Assembly (NCBI RefSeq): GCF_021347895.1
Contig: NC_067119.1
Location: 2,430,534-2,494,533, forward strand
Source: Acanthochromis polyacanthus
Taxonomy: Eukaryota > Chordata > Actinopteri > Pomacentridae
Direction of reading: 5' to 3'
DNA: 64,000 nucleotides
Both the position numbers and the translations under genes were made by a program. Positions 48,720 to 59,711 of the stretch are shown piece after piece. Position 1 is the stretch's first letter; every line of letters starts with the position of its first letter. The notes beneath the pieces are model-generated. The model was not told the origin of the DNA. It worked only from the letters and a program-made list of their open reading frames with translations, and made no database searches.

Positions 48720-50185
48720 TTTATTCCTCAATAGTTCTTGTGCTGATATATTTTCAGAAATCATACGAATATGGTGCTTCCTGTCAGGGTACAACGATTA
48801 AACATGCTGCTCATACTAACTTTTTGTGGAAGTCTATCAAGGTTTTGGGTTCACAACCGCCTCTACAAATCACAAGAGGGAATAAAATACGATGCTCAAC
48901 GCTCACAGATAAGTGTTTTAATGCCTCTGATGCTTCAAAGTGGAACTATTACCCCTGACAGTTTTACATATTGCTATTGGTTTCCAGCCTGGTCTGCATA
49001 AAAGCTACTTTTTCAACATCCACCTGAATAAACATCCCTAAATTCAGCTCCATAACCGCGAGGTCAAACCAAACGACGTGAGGTCTGCAGATTAGGTGCA
49101 AATACAGAAATACTTCTTCACTTCTGCAAATTAGAGAGTAAAAAAACTGCCTGAAAAAAACTCTCAGCTGCAAAATCCACCAAATCTAAAGCAACGGAAG
49201 TGAAGCACAACCAAACGCTGCATCCATTTTATTCGCAGCAGCAGCAGACGGCCTCATTGGAGGCTCTACGCTCGTCCAGATCAGGAAAACAGCAGCAGAT
49301 AGATGTAGAAACTGCTCTGAATACACGACGTTTTAACATCTCACAGCTCAATGAGAAGAAACAGCGTCTCCTAAAAATGTTTCCTCACAACAAACGTCCA
49401 GGAAAACAAAACATGGAGGTGTTTCTACGATTCCTGGTTCAAGTTTTGTTTGCAAAAAATGTAAAAGTATAGGATAGTGTGCAAAATGTCCACTGATCTT
49501 CCTCTGATGTGACTGCTGCACGTGTCGATGTTCAAACTAAATATAGAATAATAAATTGTGCAGATTTTCTGCAACTCTATTAGCTAAATGTAATTTCAAG
49601 CCATCTAATTTCTATGATTTCTTTCAGATAGGCTGAAAACAAAGAATAATTCATATAAAAGTCAGATTTTTTTGGAATGTGCTTTTGTTTTGTCGTCTTT
49701 TTTCTGAATCTGATGAATGAGGAGAAGTTAGCGAGAAGCAACACAATGGAGAGAAACGCAGCGGCCCGAAATGAAGCGGAATCTCCAGAATAATCCAGTT
49801 TTCAGGGTTTGGGAGCGTCTGAAAAGCCGTCAGCGCTGCCCGGATCGGTGCTGACAGGGAAGACTGGGAGTCTCAGGGCGACTGGGAGCGTTTCACCGGG
49901 AATCCTTCAGATCAACAAACAAACAAAGCAGCCGAGCCGGCCAGCGTTCCTCCTGTCAGCAGCATCTGCCAGCAGCGGGAGGAAGCTGCTGCCGCCGCCG
50001 CTGTGTCTAATCCTGCATGTATGAAATAATAACAACACAACAAAAGAACTCCTCCTGGACGTCCTCCATCTGCCTCGCTCACACTCTCTCAGCTCGTGTC
50101 CTCTGCTGTCACATCCAATCCCTGCCTCTCCATCAAACATCTCTCTCCCACCTCAGCTCACCTCTCCTCCATCTTCCTCCGTCCT
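48720..50185. other. Intronic stretch without recognised features
   Basis: No exon or known repeat recognised. Short open frames only, none with a family match. Confidence 0.45.
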
Positions 50186-50189
50186 CGAC

Positions 50190-52670
50190 TCCCCTCCACC
50201 AAAGACACAAAGAGACGCAAAACAGCAGAGAGAAACGCCAAACAGAGGCTAAATCACATGTAAAATGAGCAGAGAGACGCGAAAACCACCACAGAGAGAC
50301 AAAAAATTACCAAAAAATGCAAAAAAAATGGCAAAAATCACAACACAGACTAAAGAAAATCCAAGACGAAAACAGAATAGAGACTAAATCAGACACAAAA
50401 TGACCAGAGAGATGTGAAGAGGGACATAAAAATGACCAAAAAATGCACAATAATGACAAAAATCACAACATAGACTAAGAAAATCAAAGAGAAATGTGAA
50501 ATATAGACTAAATCAGATAGAAAATGACCAGAGAGATGTGAAGAAAACGACAACAAAGAGATGGAAAAATGCAAAATAATGACAAAAATCACAATATAGA
50601 CTAAAGAAAACCCAAGAAAAAAAGAGAATATAGACTAAATCAGACATAAAGTGGCCAGAGAGATGCGAAAATGACAATAAAGAGATGGAAAAATGCAAAA
50701 TAATGACAAAAATCACAACATAGACTAAGAAAATCAAAGAGAAATGTGAAATATAGAGTAAATCAGATAGAAAATGACCACAGAGATGTGAAGAAAACAA
50801 CAACAAAGAGATGGAAAAATGCAAAAAACAACAGAATCACAACACAGACTAAAAAAAACTAACACAAAAACAGAATAGACAAAAATGTGACACAAAATGA
50901 CCAGAGAGATGCGAAAATGATCACAAAAAGACAGAAAAATGATCAAAAACAACGCAAAGTGGACACATCGACACTTAAAGTCACAACACAGACTAAAGAA
51001 ATCTGTCAAAGACAGAACAGAGACAAAAATAAAACACAAAATGGACAGAAAGATGTGAAAATGACCACAAAGAGGCATAAAAACGTTAAATAACGACAAA
51101 AATCACAACACAGATTAAAAAAAAATGTAAGAGAAACACGGAAAAGAGACAGAAAATGACCAGAGAAATGTGAAAACAACAACAAAGAGACGGAAAAATG
51201 ACAAAATATGACAAAAATCACAACATGGGCTAAAAAAATATCAAAGAGAAACACAAAATAGAGACAAAAATTAGACACAAAATGATCACAGAGATGTGAA
51301 AACAACAACAAAGACACGGAAAAATGACCAAAATAACGTAAAATAACAACAAAAACCTTCAAAATCACAAGAGACTAAAAAACTACACTTAATGTCTCCA
51401 TAAAAATATACAATAAAACCACAAAACACCAAAAACACCAAAGACAAACACAAAATAGGGACAAAAATTGGTCAAATGAGAGACTAAAAATAATTAGAAA
51501 ATGCTAAACAACCACTAAGATGCTTGAAATGACAGAGATGTACGCAAAAAATACGCAATAACCACCACAAAAAGATTCAAAATGACCACAAAGAGACTAA
51601 AAACACCAAAAACAAACAAAATATAGTCACAAAAAATCCAAACTAACCACAAAGAGACTGAAAATTAGCAGGAATAAAGCTAAATAACCACAAAAACCAT
51701 CAAAATGTCAACAAAAACACACCAAATAACCACAAAGAGACGGAAATTACCAGAAAACAGCTAAACAACCACAAAGTTACTCTAAATGATTAAAACTACA
51801 CCTAATATCTGCACAAATTTATGTAAAACACGCACAAAGAGACTGAAAATGAGAGCAAAAATACACCAAACCATCAGCAAGAGACTGAAATGAGCAGAAA
51901 AGAAGTTATTTAACCACTAAGGTGCTTAAAATGATGTAAATAACATTAAAAGTTAACCCAAATATATGCAAAACAAACACAAAAAGACAAAAAATACCAA
52001 AGAGAAACACAAAATAGGGTCAAAAACTGGTAAAATGACCTCAGAGGGACCTAAAATAAGCACAAAGAGACAGAAAATGACCCAAAAAAGCTATGAAACC
52101 ATAAAGATGCTGTAAACAATGAAAACTACACTAAATATAACCTCAAAAATATGCAATACAGTTAAAAAAAACACTCTAAATAAGCACAAAGAGACAGAAA
52201 ATGACCCAAAAAAGCTATGAAACCATAAAGATGCTCTAAATAATGAAAACTACACTAAATATAACCTCAAAAATATGCAATACAGTTAAAAAAACACTCT
52301 AAATAAGCACAAAGAGACTGAAAATGACCAGGTAGAAAGCTGAATAAGCATTCAGATGCTTAAAATTACATAAATGACACTCACAATTAGCACAAATATA
52401 TGCAAAACCACCACAAAGGGATGAAAAATGACCAGAAAGAAGCTCAATAAGCATTTAGATGCTGAGAAACTGAGAAAATTGTGCTAAAAATTCGCACAAA
52501 AATACACAAAACAACCACAAAGAGACTGACAATGACCAGACAGAAAGCTAAATAGGCATTCAGATGCTAAAATTGAGTAAATTATGCTGAAAATTAGCAC
52601 AAAAATACACAAAACAACCACACAGAGTCTAAAAATGACCAGAAAGAGACCAAAAACAGCAAAGAGAAAC
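50190..52670 (+). repeat. 2.5-kb A-rich tandem array (AAAATGACCACAAAGAGAC-type)
   Basis: Degenerate units combining AAAATGACCA(C/G)A(A/G)AGAGA with ACAAAAATCACAACA and TAGACTAAA. Strong strand bias: the plus strand is mostly A and C. Minus-strand open frames rich in Phe, Leu, Val and Cys are repeat artefacts. Related arrays lie at 54245-54660, 55010-55600 and 58330-59040. Confidence 0.88.
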
Positions 52671-52809
52671 ACAAAACAGCAACACAACCCCCTAAACCAA
52701 CAATTATTTGGATGTAAAATGATTCTTCTGCTGCTTTTATTTCTGCTCTGAAACGAACCAGGAAACAAAGATAGAAAAACAGGAGGATCTGGTCTGAGAC
52801 AGAATTAAA

Positions 52810-52870
52810 GGATGAGGAGGAAGAAGAGGAGGAAGAGGAGGAAAGGAGGAAAAGGAGGAAGAGGAGGACA
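52810..52870. repeat. (GAGGAA)n purine tract with (ATC)n
   Basis: GGAGGAAGAAGAGGAGGAAG-type run followed at 52885-52906 by seven ATC trinucleotides. It lies in the intron, beyond the donor at 53130. Confidence 0.9.
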
Positions 52871-53035
52871 CACTGCTGCTCCTTCATCATCATCATCATC
52901 ATCATCAAGACAAATACAAACCTGAAGCAGCAACAATAGAATAAACCTGAACATCTGAAGCTCTTTGTGCTGCACCTGAGGCCTGGAGAGAGGCTGTGTG
53001 TTACAATGTGTTGGTGTGTGTTATAGTGTGTTATA

Positions 53036-53036
<1 letters not shown>

Positions 53037-53092
<56 letters not shown>
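53037..53092. repeat. (TG)n microsatellite just inside the znf608 intron
   Basis: About 28 uninterrupted TG dinucleotides on the plus strand, read as (CA)n in the znf608 transcript. It starts about 38 bases downstream of the donor site at 53130. CA-rich intronic repeats close to a donor can affect splicing through hnRNP L in other genes; any effect here is inference. Confidence 0.95.
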
Positions 53093-53099
53093 GTGGCCT

Positions 53100-53887
53100 G
53101 CAGACAATAAAAGCTGTCCCGGTGTCCTACCTTGTCTCCTCGGTGTTTCTTGGCCGCCGGTGTGTCTTCATGCTGCCTCCGGACAACAATAGCTCCGCTC
53201 TTAACTCCACAATCCAGCGCGGCTTTACCGGCGCCGTTACCGCCGCTATTGTTGTTATTGTTTACGTTGCCGGTGTCTCCCGGGAGCCTGGAGTCCGGCG
53301 CGGCGGCGCAGCGGCACAGACCGGGGCCGTCGCGGCACAGATGATGCTCGGGCAGGAAGACGGAGGGAGGAGGGGACGAGCCTTCCCCGGGCTTCTCCTT
53401 CCTGGTCCGGGCGGGAGGAGCGGCGGCGTCCCTCTCCCGTTCCCGGTCCCGGTCCCTCTTCCAGCCCCGGATCACGTTCTTCCCCTTCCTCTCCTCCTTG
53501 GCTTTGGCGCATGGCGCAGCGGGAGCGGCCGCGGTCACCTCGGAGACGCCGCCGCCGCCGTCCGCGTCCCTGCTGACCGCAGAAATCATCTCCGGAGCTT
53601 CTCCTCCTCCGCCGCTGCGTCCTTGAGCCTCCCGACGCTGCTGCTGCTGCTTGGCGACCCCGAGGATCGGCTCTCCGCCGCCGCCGCCTCGCACCGCGAC
53701 ACCCGCCGCCGCCGCCTCCGGTTCCTCTCGTCCCTCCCGGCCGGCTCGGCTGCGTTTAAGCCCGGATCTCCGCGGCTCCGACCCGCCGCCTCCAGGTCCC
53801 CGGGTCTGGAGCGAGGGCAGGGCCGCGTGTCTGTCGCCTGAGCCAGCGGCGCTGGAGGAGGAGGAGGAGGAGGTGATGGAGATGGAG

Positions 53888-53921
<34 letters not shown>

Positions 53922-54070
53922 AGGAGGAAGAGGAGGAGGCGGTGTGCTTCGGTGACAGCTCCCTGCAGTCCGCTCTCAGGAAACGGTTCATCTCCTCCTT
54001 TCCTTGTCTCCTTTGTCGATCTCCACAATAATCAGCATTCAGGTCATCGTGGAGCCGCAGAGGCTTCAGT
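53100..54070. promoter_or_regulatory. CpG-island-like region over the first visible znf608 exon
   Basis: This stretch is strongly GC- and CpG-rich (many CG, CCG and GCCGCC runs), unlike the AT-rich sequence on both sides. It covers the coding exon and ends near 54060. Such islands often mark promoters, but part of the GC content here is simply coding for Gly, Ala and Arg. No TATA box or start site was identified. Confidence 0.45.
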
Positions 54071-54154
54071 CTGTCGGCCTGAAGCACCGAAACTCCGGAA
54101 CACCGGAACACCGGGATGAAGGACAGCTGCTGTCCACAGCCTGCCAGGACCCAT
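53131..54154 (-). CDS. znf608: znf608 first visible coding exon (N-terminal low-complexity region)
   Basis: The donor is AAG|GTAGGA at 53131/53130, phase 0, so the exon's last residues KKHRGDK join [11 protein letters not shown] of the next exon, matching the KKLKTEK-VDPLFTVPAPP junction of human ZNF608. A good acceptor (TTTCTACAG) precedes 54154. The first ATG in frame with the rest is at 53991, giving 287 codons. The segment RREAQGRSG near 53615-53650 corresponds to the QGR(S/P)G motif of ZNF608/609. The rest is a long poly-Ser tract (53850-53940 region), Gly/Ala-rich stretches, and an Arg/Asp/Glu stretch near 53430-53460. The frame is open upstream of ATG 53991 to the acceptor, so translation could start in an upstream exon. 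The conserved acidic N-terminal block of the family is not visible. Start uncertain; frame and 3' end well supported. Confidence 0.8.
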
Positions 54155-54244
54155 CTGTAGAAACACACTCAGATTACTAGATAATAATTAGAATAGATCG
54201 GAGAAATTACCTTTAAAAAGTCTACTTTTAATGTATTTTGGGCA

Positions 54245-54660
54245 CATATGACATAAAATGACAAAAAAGAAACCAAAAATATCAGAGAAAAACAAAAAAA
54301 GCTACAAAATTAATTATAAAGAGACACAAAATAAACACAAAAAGAATCAAAATGATGAAAAAAAGACTAAAAACAGCAAAGAGACTAAAAAAAAACAACA
54401 AAAACACATCAAGTGACCACAAAGAGGGGCAAAATGGTAACAAAAATGCAAAAATAACTATAAGAAAGACTCAAAATGACCACAAAGAGACTAAAAACAA
54501 CAAAAAGGAAACCGGAAACAGCAACAAAAACACATCAAATGACCACAAAGACGCACAAAATGACCAAATTACCTTAAAAGATGCAAAACAATGATAAACA
54601 GACTTAAATATATCAAAGAGAAACACAAAACAAGAACAAAGATGCATAAAATTACCACAG
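54245..54660 (+). repeat. A-rich tandem array
   Basis: Units of AAAATGACCACAAAGAGAC type, as at 50190-52670. Confidence 0.8.
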
Positions 54661-55009
54661 AGATGCAAAACGTTCTTTACTAATATTCTAGAATATTTTG
54701 CAGTAATATTAATAATATACGTAGAATAATACTCTTTCTTTGTGTTCCATCATGAATAATAATAAATGAGCTGTGTGTCAGATGTAGTGTTCAGTCAGCA
54801 GGGGGCGCTGCAGTGTTTGGGTCCATAAATTCAGCTGGAACTGACTCAATATCTGCACAGTTTGATGGATTATTATCATCTGTCTTTGTTGGTCACGCTA
54901 TAACGCCTGACGCTGTCTTTTTATGTTGTTATAAATATATTTACATTCTGCTGTTGGAGCCATTTCCAAACATTAAACCGGTTTGTGCTGCAAATCATTA
55001 AGAAGAAAC

Positions 55010-55600
55010 AGCATGATTCTGACTCAAAATGACCAAAATAAGAAGAGAAATTTCCAAAGGGAGACATAAAATAATTACAGAGTCAAAAAATGCCAAAAAG
55101 AGATTCAAAACAATCACAAAAACACGTAAAATGACCAGAAGGGAACACAAAACGGCCACAAAATACATAAGGTGGCCACACAGAGGAACAAACTGACCAA
55201 AGAAAGTCACAAAATGATCACAGAGATATGTAAAATGACCACAAAAACAGCCGCACAGAGGCCAAAGAGAGAAAAAAAATCATCACAAAAATCTGGAAAA
55301 TGACCACAAAGACATAAAAATGATTACGAAGAGATAAAAATGACCACAAAGACATAAAAATGATTACGAAGAGATAAAAATGACCACAAAGACATAAAAA
55401 TGACTATAAAGAGATAAAAATGACTATAAAGAGATAAAAATGACCACAAAGACATAAAAATGACTATAAAGAGATAAAAATGACCACAAAGACACTTAAA
55501 TGATGACAAAGACACTTAAAATGACCGCAAAAAGACACAAAATGACCACAAAGAAACTAGAAATGACCACAAAGACTCTTAAAATAACAACAAACGCGTC
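55010..55600 (+). repeat. A-rich tandem array with a 19-base regular core
   Basis: The part at 55295-55500 is very regular: AAAAATGACCACAAAGACAT alternates with AAAAATGA(T/C)TA(C/T)(G/A)AAGAGAT. Neighbouring units are more degenerate. Confidence 0.88.
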
Positions 55601-55874
55601 ACCAACCCACCAAACAAACAGACATTTCATGAGTTTGTCAATGACTGACCAGAGATTAGAGATTTGGGGTAGCAGAAGAAGAAGGAGGTCAGAAGCATCA
55701 CAGTGTTCCATTAAACCAAACAGAAGACCAGGAGGTGGATTTGAGTCTGAGTGAAGATCTACCACCATGACGTCCACATCTGGAACCACCGGATGGCACC
55801 GGTAGGAAGAAACTACACTCAATGTTCAAACCTGAGCATTTAAAATAGGTTTTCCATGTTAGTGCAAGGAAAAA

Positions 55875-56385
55875 GTCCTAGAAATCTGCAGACGTTGACT
55901 CTAAACACCAAGCTGTTCTTCTGTTTACGTCAAACAAGTGTTTCAAGCAGTATAAACGGACAATTATTCTAAATATAACCCAACAGTTTATTGGAAAAGT
56001 GTTGCATTTGTTGCTTTGACTGGTTCCAGTGCAAACAGTGACTATCTACAGCCTTGTTAGCTAAAAAAAACAACTCTAAATCAATGTATAAATCTGGTAT
56101 TTACAACATATTTAATAGTTTTAACCTGGTAATTTCATCAACATCTGTACACCAACGGATTTCACCAGTAAGAAAAAATAATATTTACTGGTAAAATCTA
56201 CGATAACTAAGGTCCAGAAATCCGCAGATGTCGATGCTAACTACCAAGTTTTTCTTCTGTTTACATCAATCAAGTGGTGTCACATTTTAAAAAGTGTCTC
56301 ATACAGTTTTAATGGACCGTTCTGCTCTTTATAATACCAACAGTTTATTGGGAAAGTGTTGCATTTTGGGCTGTAGTGGAAGAAG
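55875..56385. repeat. Diverged direct duplication, ~340-base offset
   Basis: Positions 55875-56045 and 56215-56385 share GAAATC(T/C)GCAGA(C/T)GT, TTCTTCTGTTTAC(G/A)TCAA, CAACAGTTTATTGG and AAAGTGTTGCATTT. Origin unknown. Confidence 0.8.
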
Positions 56386-56654
56386 TTCCCTCAACTTGCA
56401 GCCTTATTAGCCCAAATCTACGTAAAAAGTTGGTATTTGGAGCATATTTAAACATCTTAACCTGGTTATTTTCTACTGAAATGATCAGAACAGACTCTGA
56501 AAACATATCAACCTGTAAACCAGCACAGGACTGAAACACAGACCAGATAGCTGCTGTTGGTGGACGATACTGGATGTTGAACTGTTTGCAAAGTTTAGTC
56601 TTCATTACTCTTAATAAATAAGTCAGACCAGTCCAGACTTCTGAAAGACTTTCT

Positions 56655-57060
56655 AACCGATGAGAATTTGCTTAGAGAAGAACGTATCGACCAATCAGTT
56701 GACTCTCATCGTGGTTTGTGTTGCTGATTGGTGTCCAGATGTTTTTGGGACCTTTCAAGACTCAGAAGCGTCAACCTTGGAGAAAACAGCTGACAATGAA
56801 AATATCTCTTTGTTGAAGCCTCGGCTAATTATTCTCTGGACTAATCGATGAGTTGTTTGGTCTATGAAATGGCTTAAAACGTAGAAAATGTTGATTCCCA
56901 AGTTTACTCTTAAACTCTTGAACACCGAGTTAAATAAATTCAACCCCACCATCTCCGCTAGTTTAGGACTGTTGATAGCTATAAAAGTGGCACCATCGAT
57001 TGTCCAACCAATGAGAATTTCCACAGATAAGATAATATCGACCAACCAGTCAGCCCAGAG
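56655..57060. repeat. Recurring ~50-base motif (AATGAGAATTT...CGACCAATCAGT)
   Basis: CCGATGAGAATTTGCTTAGA with ATCGACCAATCAGT at 56655-56700, and CCAATGAGAATTTCCACAGA with ATCGACCAACCAGT at 57005-57055. A further copy is at 17425-17475 and a diverged one at 56475-56515. Probably part of an old dispersed element. Confidence 0.65.
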
Positions 57061-58329
57061 GTTACACAACCACTTCATCCTGGTTAATGTTGATGTTTAG
57101 TCTTGTAAACCCCCAAAAGACTGGAAATCAACTATAATTTAGAAAATACAGTTAAAAATGTGCATTAAGGTGCTGATTTTGTTTCCTCTACTGCACTGAA
57201 AACAAACCATGATTCTAAAACCAAGCTACAAACTGCCACTAGCACTAAACTCACACCGTCAAAATTAGCCGTCAAGCATTTCCTCAGTTAATCAATCAGT
57301 CGTTTGGTCTGTAAAATGACAGAAAATGGTGAAACATGTGGATCACAGTTTACTCAAATGTCTTGTTTTGTCCAAAGATAGACTATATTTGGTTTGGAGG
57401 ACAAGTGTCTTGTGTTTAAACTAACATGATGAAAATGGCTGTTGGGGCTGCAGAGGATTTCTTAGTTGCAATACCACAAATGGCCACTAGGATAAACTGT
57501 ACCATTCTATTAATAAATCCACTGACAATTGATGGAAAAATGGTGTTAATCTTGTTTTATATTGCTACACAGGCGAATTATGTCATAAAACAGCAACTAA
57601 TAGTTTTGCTGAGATTGAGTTTGATGCTTCAAATTAGTGAAATTCTCCTTTAACTGTCTTTTCTCCAGTTAATCAGCCTTTGAAGGGTCCAGCAAACCCA
57701 GTTTAACCTGCAGAGATTTTCTCTCCAGTGGCCTCCTGCGTTGAATGAATCAGTTGGATATTAAAAAAGAGGCGCTGCAGGGATTTAGAACCTGCAGTTA
57801 CAGTTCAACACAGATTTAAAAATTGATCAGAATTGATTGAGCGGTATTTTGGAGGTCTAGATGTTTGCGGTTCACGCGGTTTATGTTTGCGTTTCAAAGG
57901 GCAGCTGGTCTGTTTGTTCATGAAAACACACCACTAAGATTATCTTCTGGATGTATGCAACAGGATCTGGTTTAAACTGAAGCATTTTACAGCTTCAGTC
58001 CTAAAACAGCAGGAATTAAAGCATCCTGCAGCGGATATAACACGAAATATACATAAAATAAGAAGAGATTCGGTAGGATTTAATCAGAAATACAACGTAC
58101 TGATGCTCTGCAAGGTAGGAAATCAGAATCTAATCAAGAATTTAAGCATTATTTCTGATTATTTTAGCTCAATGTGGGAAAAGAGGGATGTAAAGACGAA
58201 TCAGCAGCAAATTGAAAACCCTTTGGAACATTCAGGCCTGTTTGTATTTCAAAGTGCACCGACTTTTATCAGCGAGTTCCATCTGTGAAGGGTCAGTTTG
58301 TCAATCAGTGAATAAACAAAAGTAACGCC

Positions 58330-59040
58330 ACAGAATTCTGACAATCAATAACACAAACACACAAAAATGATGCTCAGTCTGATCACAAAGACAAAAAAAA
58401 GGCCTTAAAGAAACTTAAAATGATCAAAGAAGGTGTAGTAGGAACACAAAGGCTAAAAAAATAGACTAAGTATGAACAGAGAGACACTAACTATCCACAA
58501 AGCACAAAATAACCACAAATAGATTTAAAATGAACACAAAAAACAAAATTAATCACAAATGAAAACAAATGACTCAAAGTGACCACAAACACACAAAAAT
58601 AACCACAAATAAACATAAAACGACCACAAAATAACCTCAAAACAACAATAAATACGTTCAAAATGACCACAAAAAGACAAAAATAACCACAAATAAACGT
58701 AAAATGACCACAAAATAACCTCAAAACAACAATAAATACGTTCAAAATGACCACAAACACACAAAAATAACCACAAATAAACATAAAACGACCACAAAAT
58801 AACCTCAAAACAACAATAAATACATTCAAAATGACCACAAAAAGACAAAAATAACCACAAATACACTCAAAATGACCACGGATACACAAAAATAACCACA
58901 AAATGACCACAAATACACTCAAATGATCACAAAAAGAAAAAATAACCACAAAAAAGTAAGAAAATAACCACAAAGACTCAAAATTACCACAAAACGCCAA
59001 AAATAACCACAAAATGATCACAAAAGGACAGAAATAATCA
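58330..59040 (+). repeat. A-rich tandem array with ~135-base higher-order copies
   Basis: Units of AAATGACCACAAA and AAAATAACCACAAATAAAC. The block ending CAACAATAAATACGTTCAAA recurs three times between 58600 and 58835. Minus-strand open frames here are repeat artefacts. Confidence 0.88.
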
Positions 59041-59530
59041 CAAAGAACAATTTTAAGCTTATTTTTTGTCATTTTTCATGGCTGAATCTTCATTTCACAC
59101 ATTTTCGGACCTTTTTTTTGCAGTTTCTGGCTGATAAATGGTGTTATTTTGTTGATTTTTTAAACAGAAAACATTGCTGGTGAGTTCTGGGCTTCAGACG
59201 GTTAAATACAGGTTGTTGTTTTTAAATGTGTCAAAGGGAAGTGGGTCAGATTTCAGTCTGTTTGAGAGAATTAAAGGGAAAGCTGTAACCTGAGCAGGAC
59301 AGATCATGTTGGGAAATCACCGCATTTCTACCGACACCGAATATCTGTGTGTGTTCAGGTGGTCCAGAATTAATATAAACAGAACTAAATGTAATAAAAT
59401 GTAACACAATAATGTAATTTAAAGTGTAAATCAGTGTCTCAGAGTTTAATTGAGGCTCTGCTCTCCAAACCGGCCTACATGTCACTGATCAAAGGTTTAA
59501 ATTCTCACCACAACCTGCCTGTGTCCTGCC

Positions 59531-59652
59531 CTCTGATTGGCTGAGACACGTGAGCCCAGGGGGCCCGTAGGCCACGCCCCCTCACACAGGTGAGGATCGG
59601 GCTGCAGGTCGCCTCAGCTTTCAGTCTGTCAGTCGGTCGGCAGGAAGTCGTG
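59531..59652 (+). promoter_or_regulatory. Putative gramd2b promoter and 5' UTR
   Basis: Upstream of the ATG lie an inverted CCAAT box (GATTGG, 59535-59540), an E-box CACGTG (59547-59552) and a GC/KLF-type box CCACGCCCC (59572-59580) within 50 bases, in a locally GC-rich stretch. This arrangement is typical of a TATA-less promoter. It could also serve znf608 in the other direction. Start site not determined. Confidence 0.5.
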
Positions 59653-59711
59653 ATGACAGAACAGAAGCAGCAGAAGAGAGGATCTGGAAAGCAGCAAGAC
59701 CGAGATTACCA
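59653..59711 (+). CDS. gramd2b: gramd2b first coding exon
   Basis: ATG at 59653 opens MTEQKQQKRGSGKQQDRDY, ending at donor CA|GTGAGT (59711, phase 2). Human GRAMD2B also starts MTE and has a charged, disordered N terminus. The assignment to this gene depends on the downstream exon 62965-63052, which is in phase with it. GRAMD2B belongs to the GRAM-domain, ER-anchored, membrane-contact family; the GRAM domain and C-terminal membrane segment would be beyond the window. The ATG sits just downstream of promoter-like motifs. Confidence 0.62.

Larger units (their letters stand above)
1168..54154 (-). other. znf608: znf608 gene model, six exons visible, 3' end off the left edge
   Basis: Exons in transcript order are 54154-53131, 20248-19978, 10843-10756, 7466-5066, 3461-3027 and 1337-1168. 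Each intron starts GT and ends AG on the minus strand, and phases match at every join (0, 1, 2, 0, 1) once one missing base in exon 3461-3027 is counted. From ATG 53991 this gives 1409 codons, against about 1500 residues for human ZNF608 as I recall it. ZNF608 and ZNF609 are nuclear regulators with one C2H2-like finger. The mouse ZNF608 orthologue is reported to repress Rag genes in thymocytes, and the ZNF609 orthologue works with cohesin loader and Integrator. I prefer ZNF608 over ZNF609 because of segments such as SNLPIISNMT, MPKLEAEGLI and ALAQSLYYGQY. The last coding exon (His-rich tail in human) should lie left of position 1. Confidence 0.88.
54155..59530. other. Stretch between znf608 and gramd2b, mostly tandem repeats
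   Basis: Holds A-rich arrays (54245-54660, 55010-55600, 58330-59040), a duplicated segment (55875-56045 and 56215-56385) and a recurring ~50-base motif (56655-57060). An upstream znf608 exon is expected here or beyond, since 54154 looks like a splice acceptor, but none was recognised. Confidence 0.5.

Noticed and set aside
52594..53130. Extension of the znf608 frame past the donor into poly-(Thr-His)
   Set aside because: The GTAGGA donor at 53130, with phase and residues matching the next exon, ends the coding part; the rest is intron read-through of the (CA)n repeat.
52996..53841. Plus-strand open frame of 281 codons
   Set aside because: Antisense to the GC-rich znf608 exon and extended through a (TG)n repeat.
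58491..59072. 193-codon minus-strand open frame rich in Phe, Val, Cys and Gly
   Set aside because: Product of an A-rich tandem array; contains near-exact internal repeats and no signal or domain structure that is not due to the repeat.
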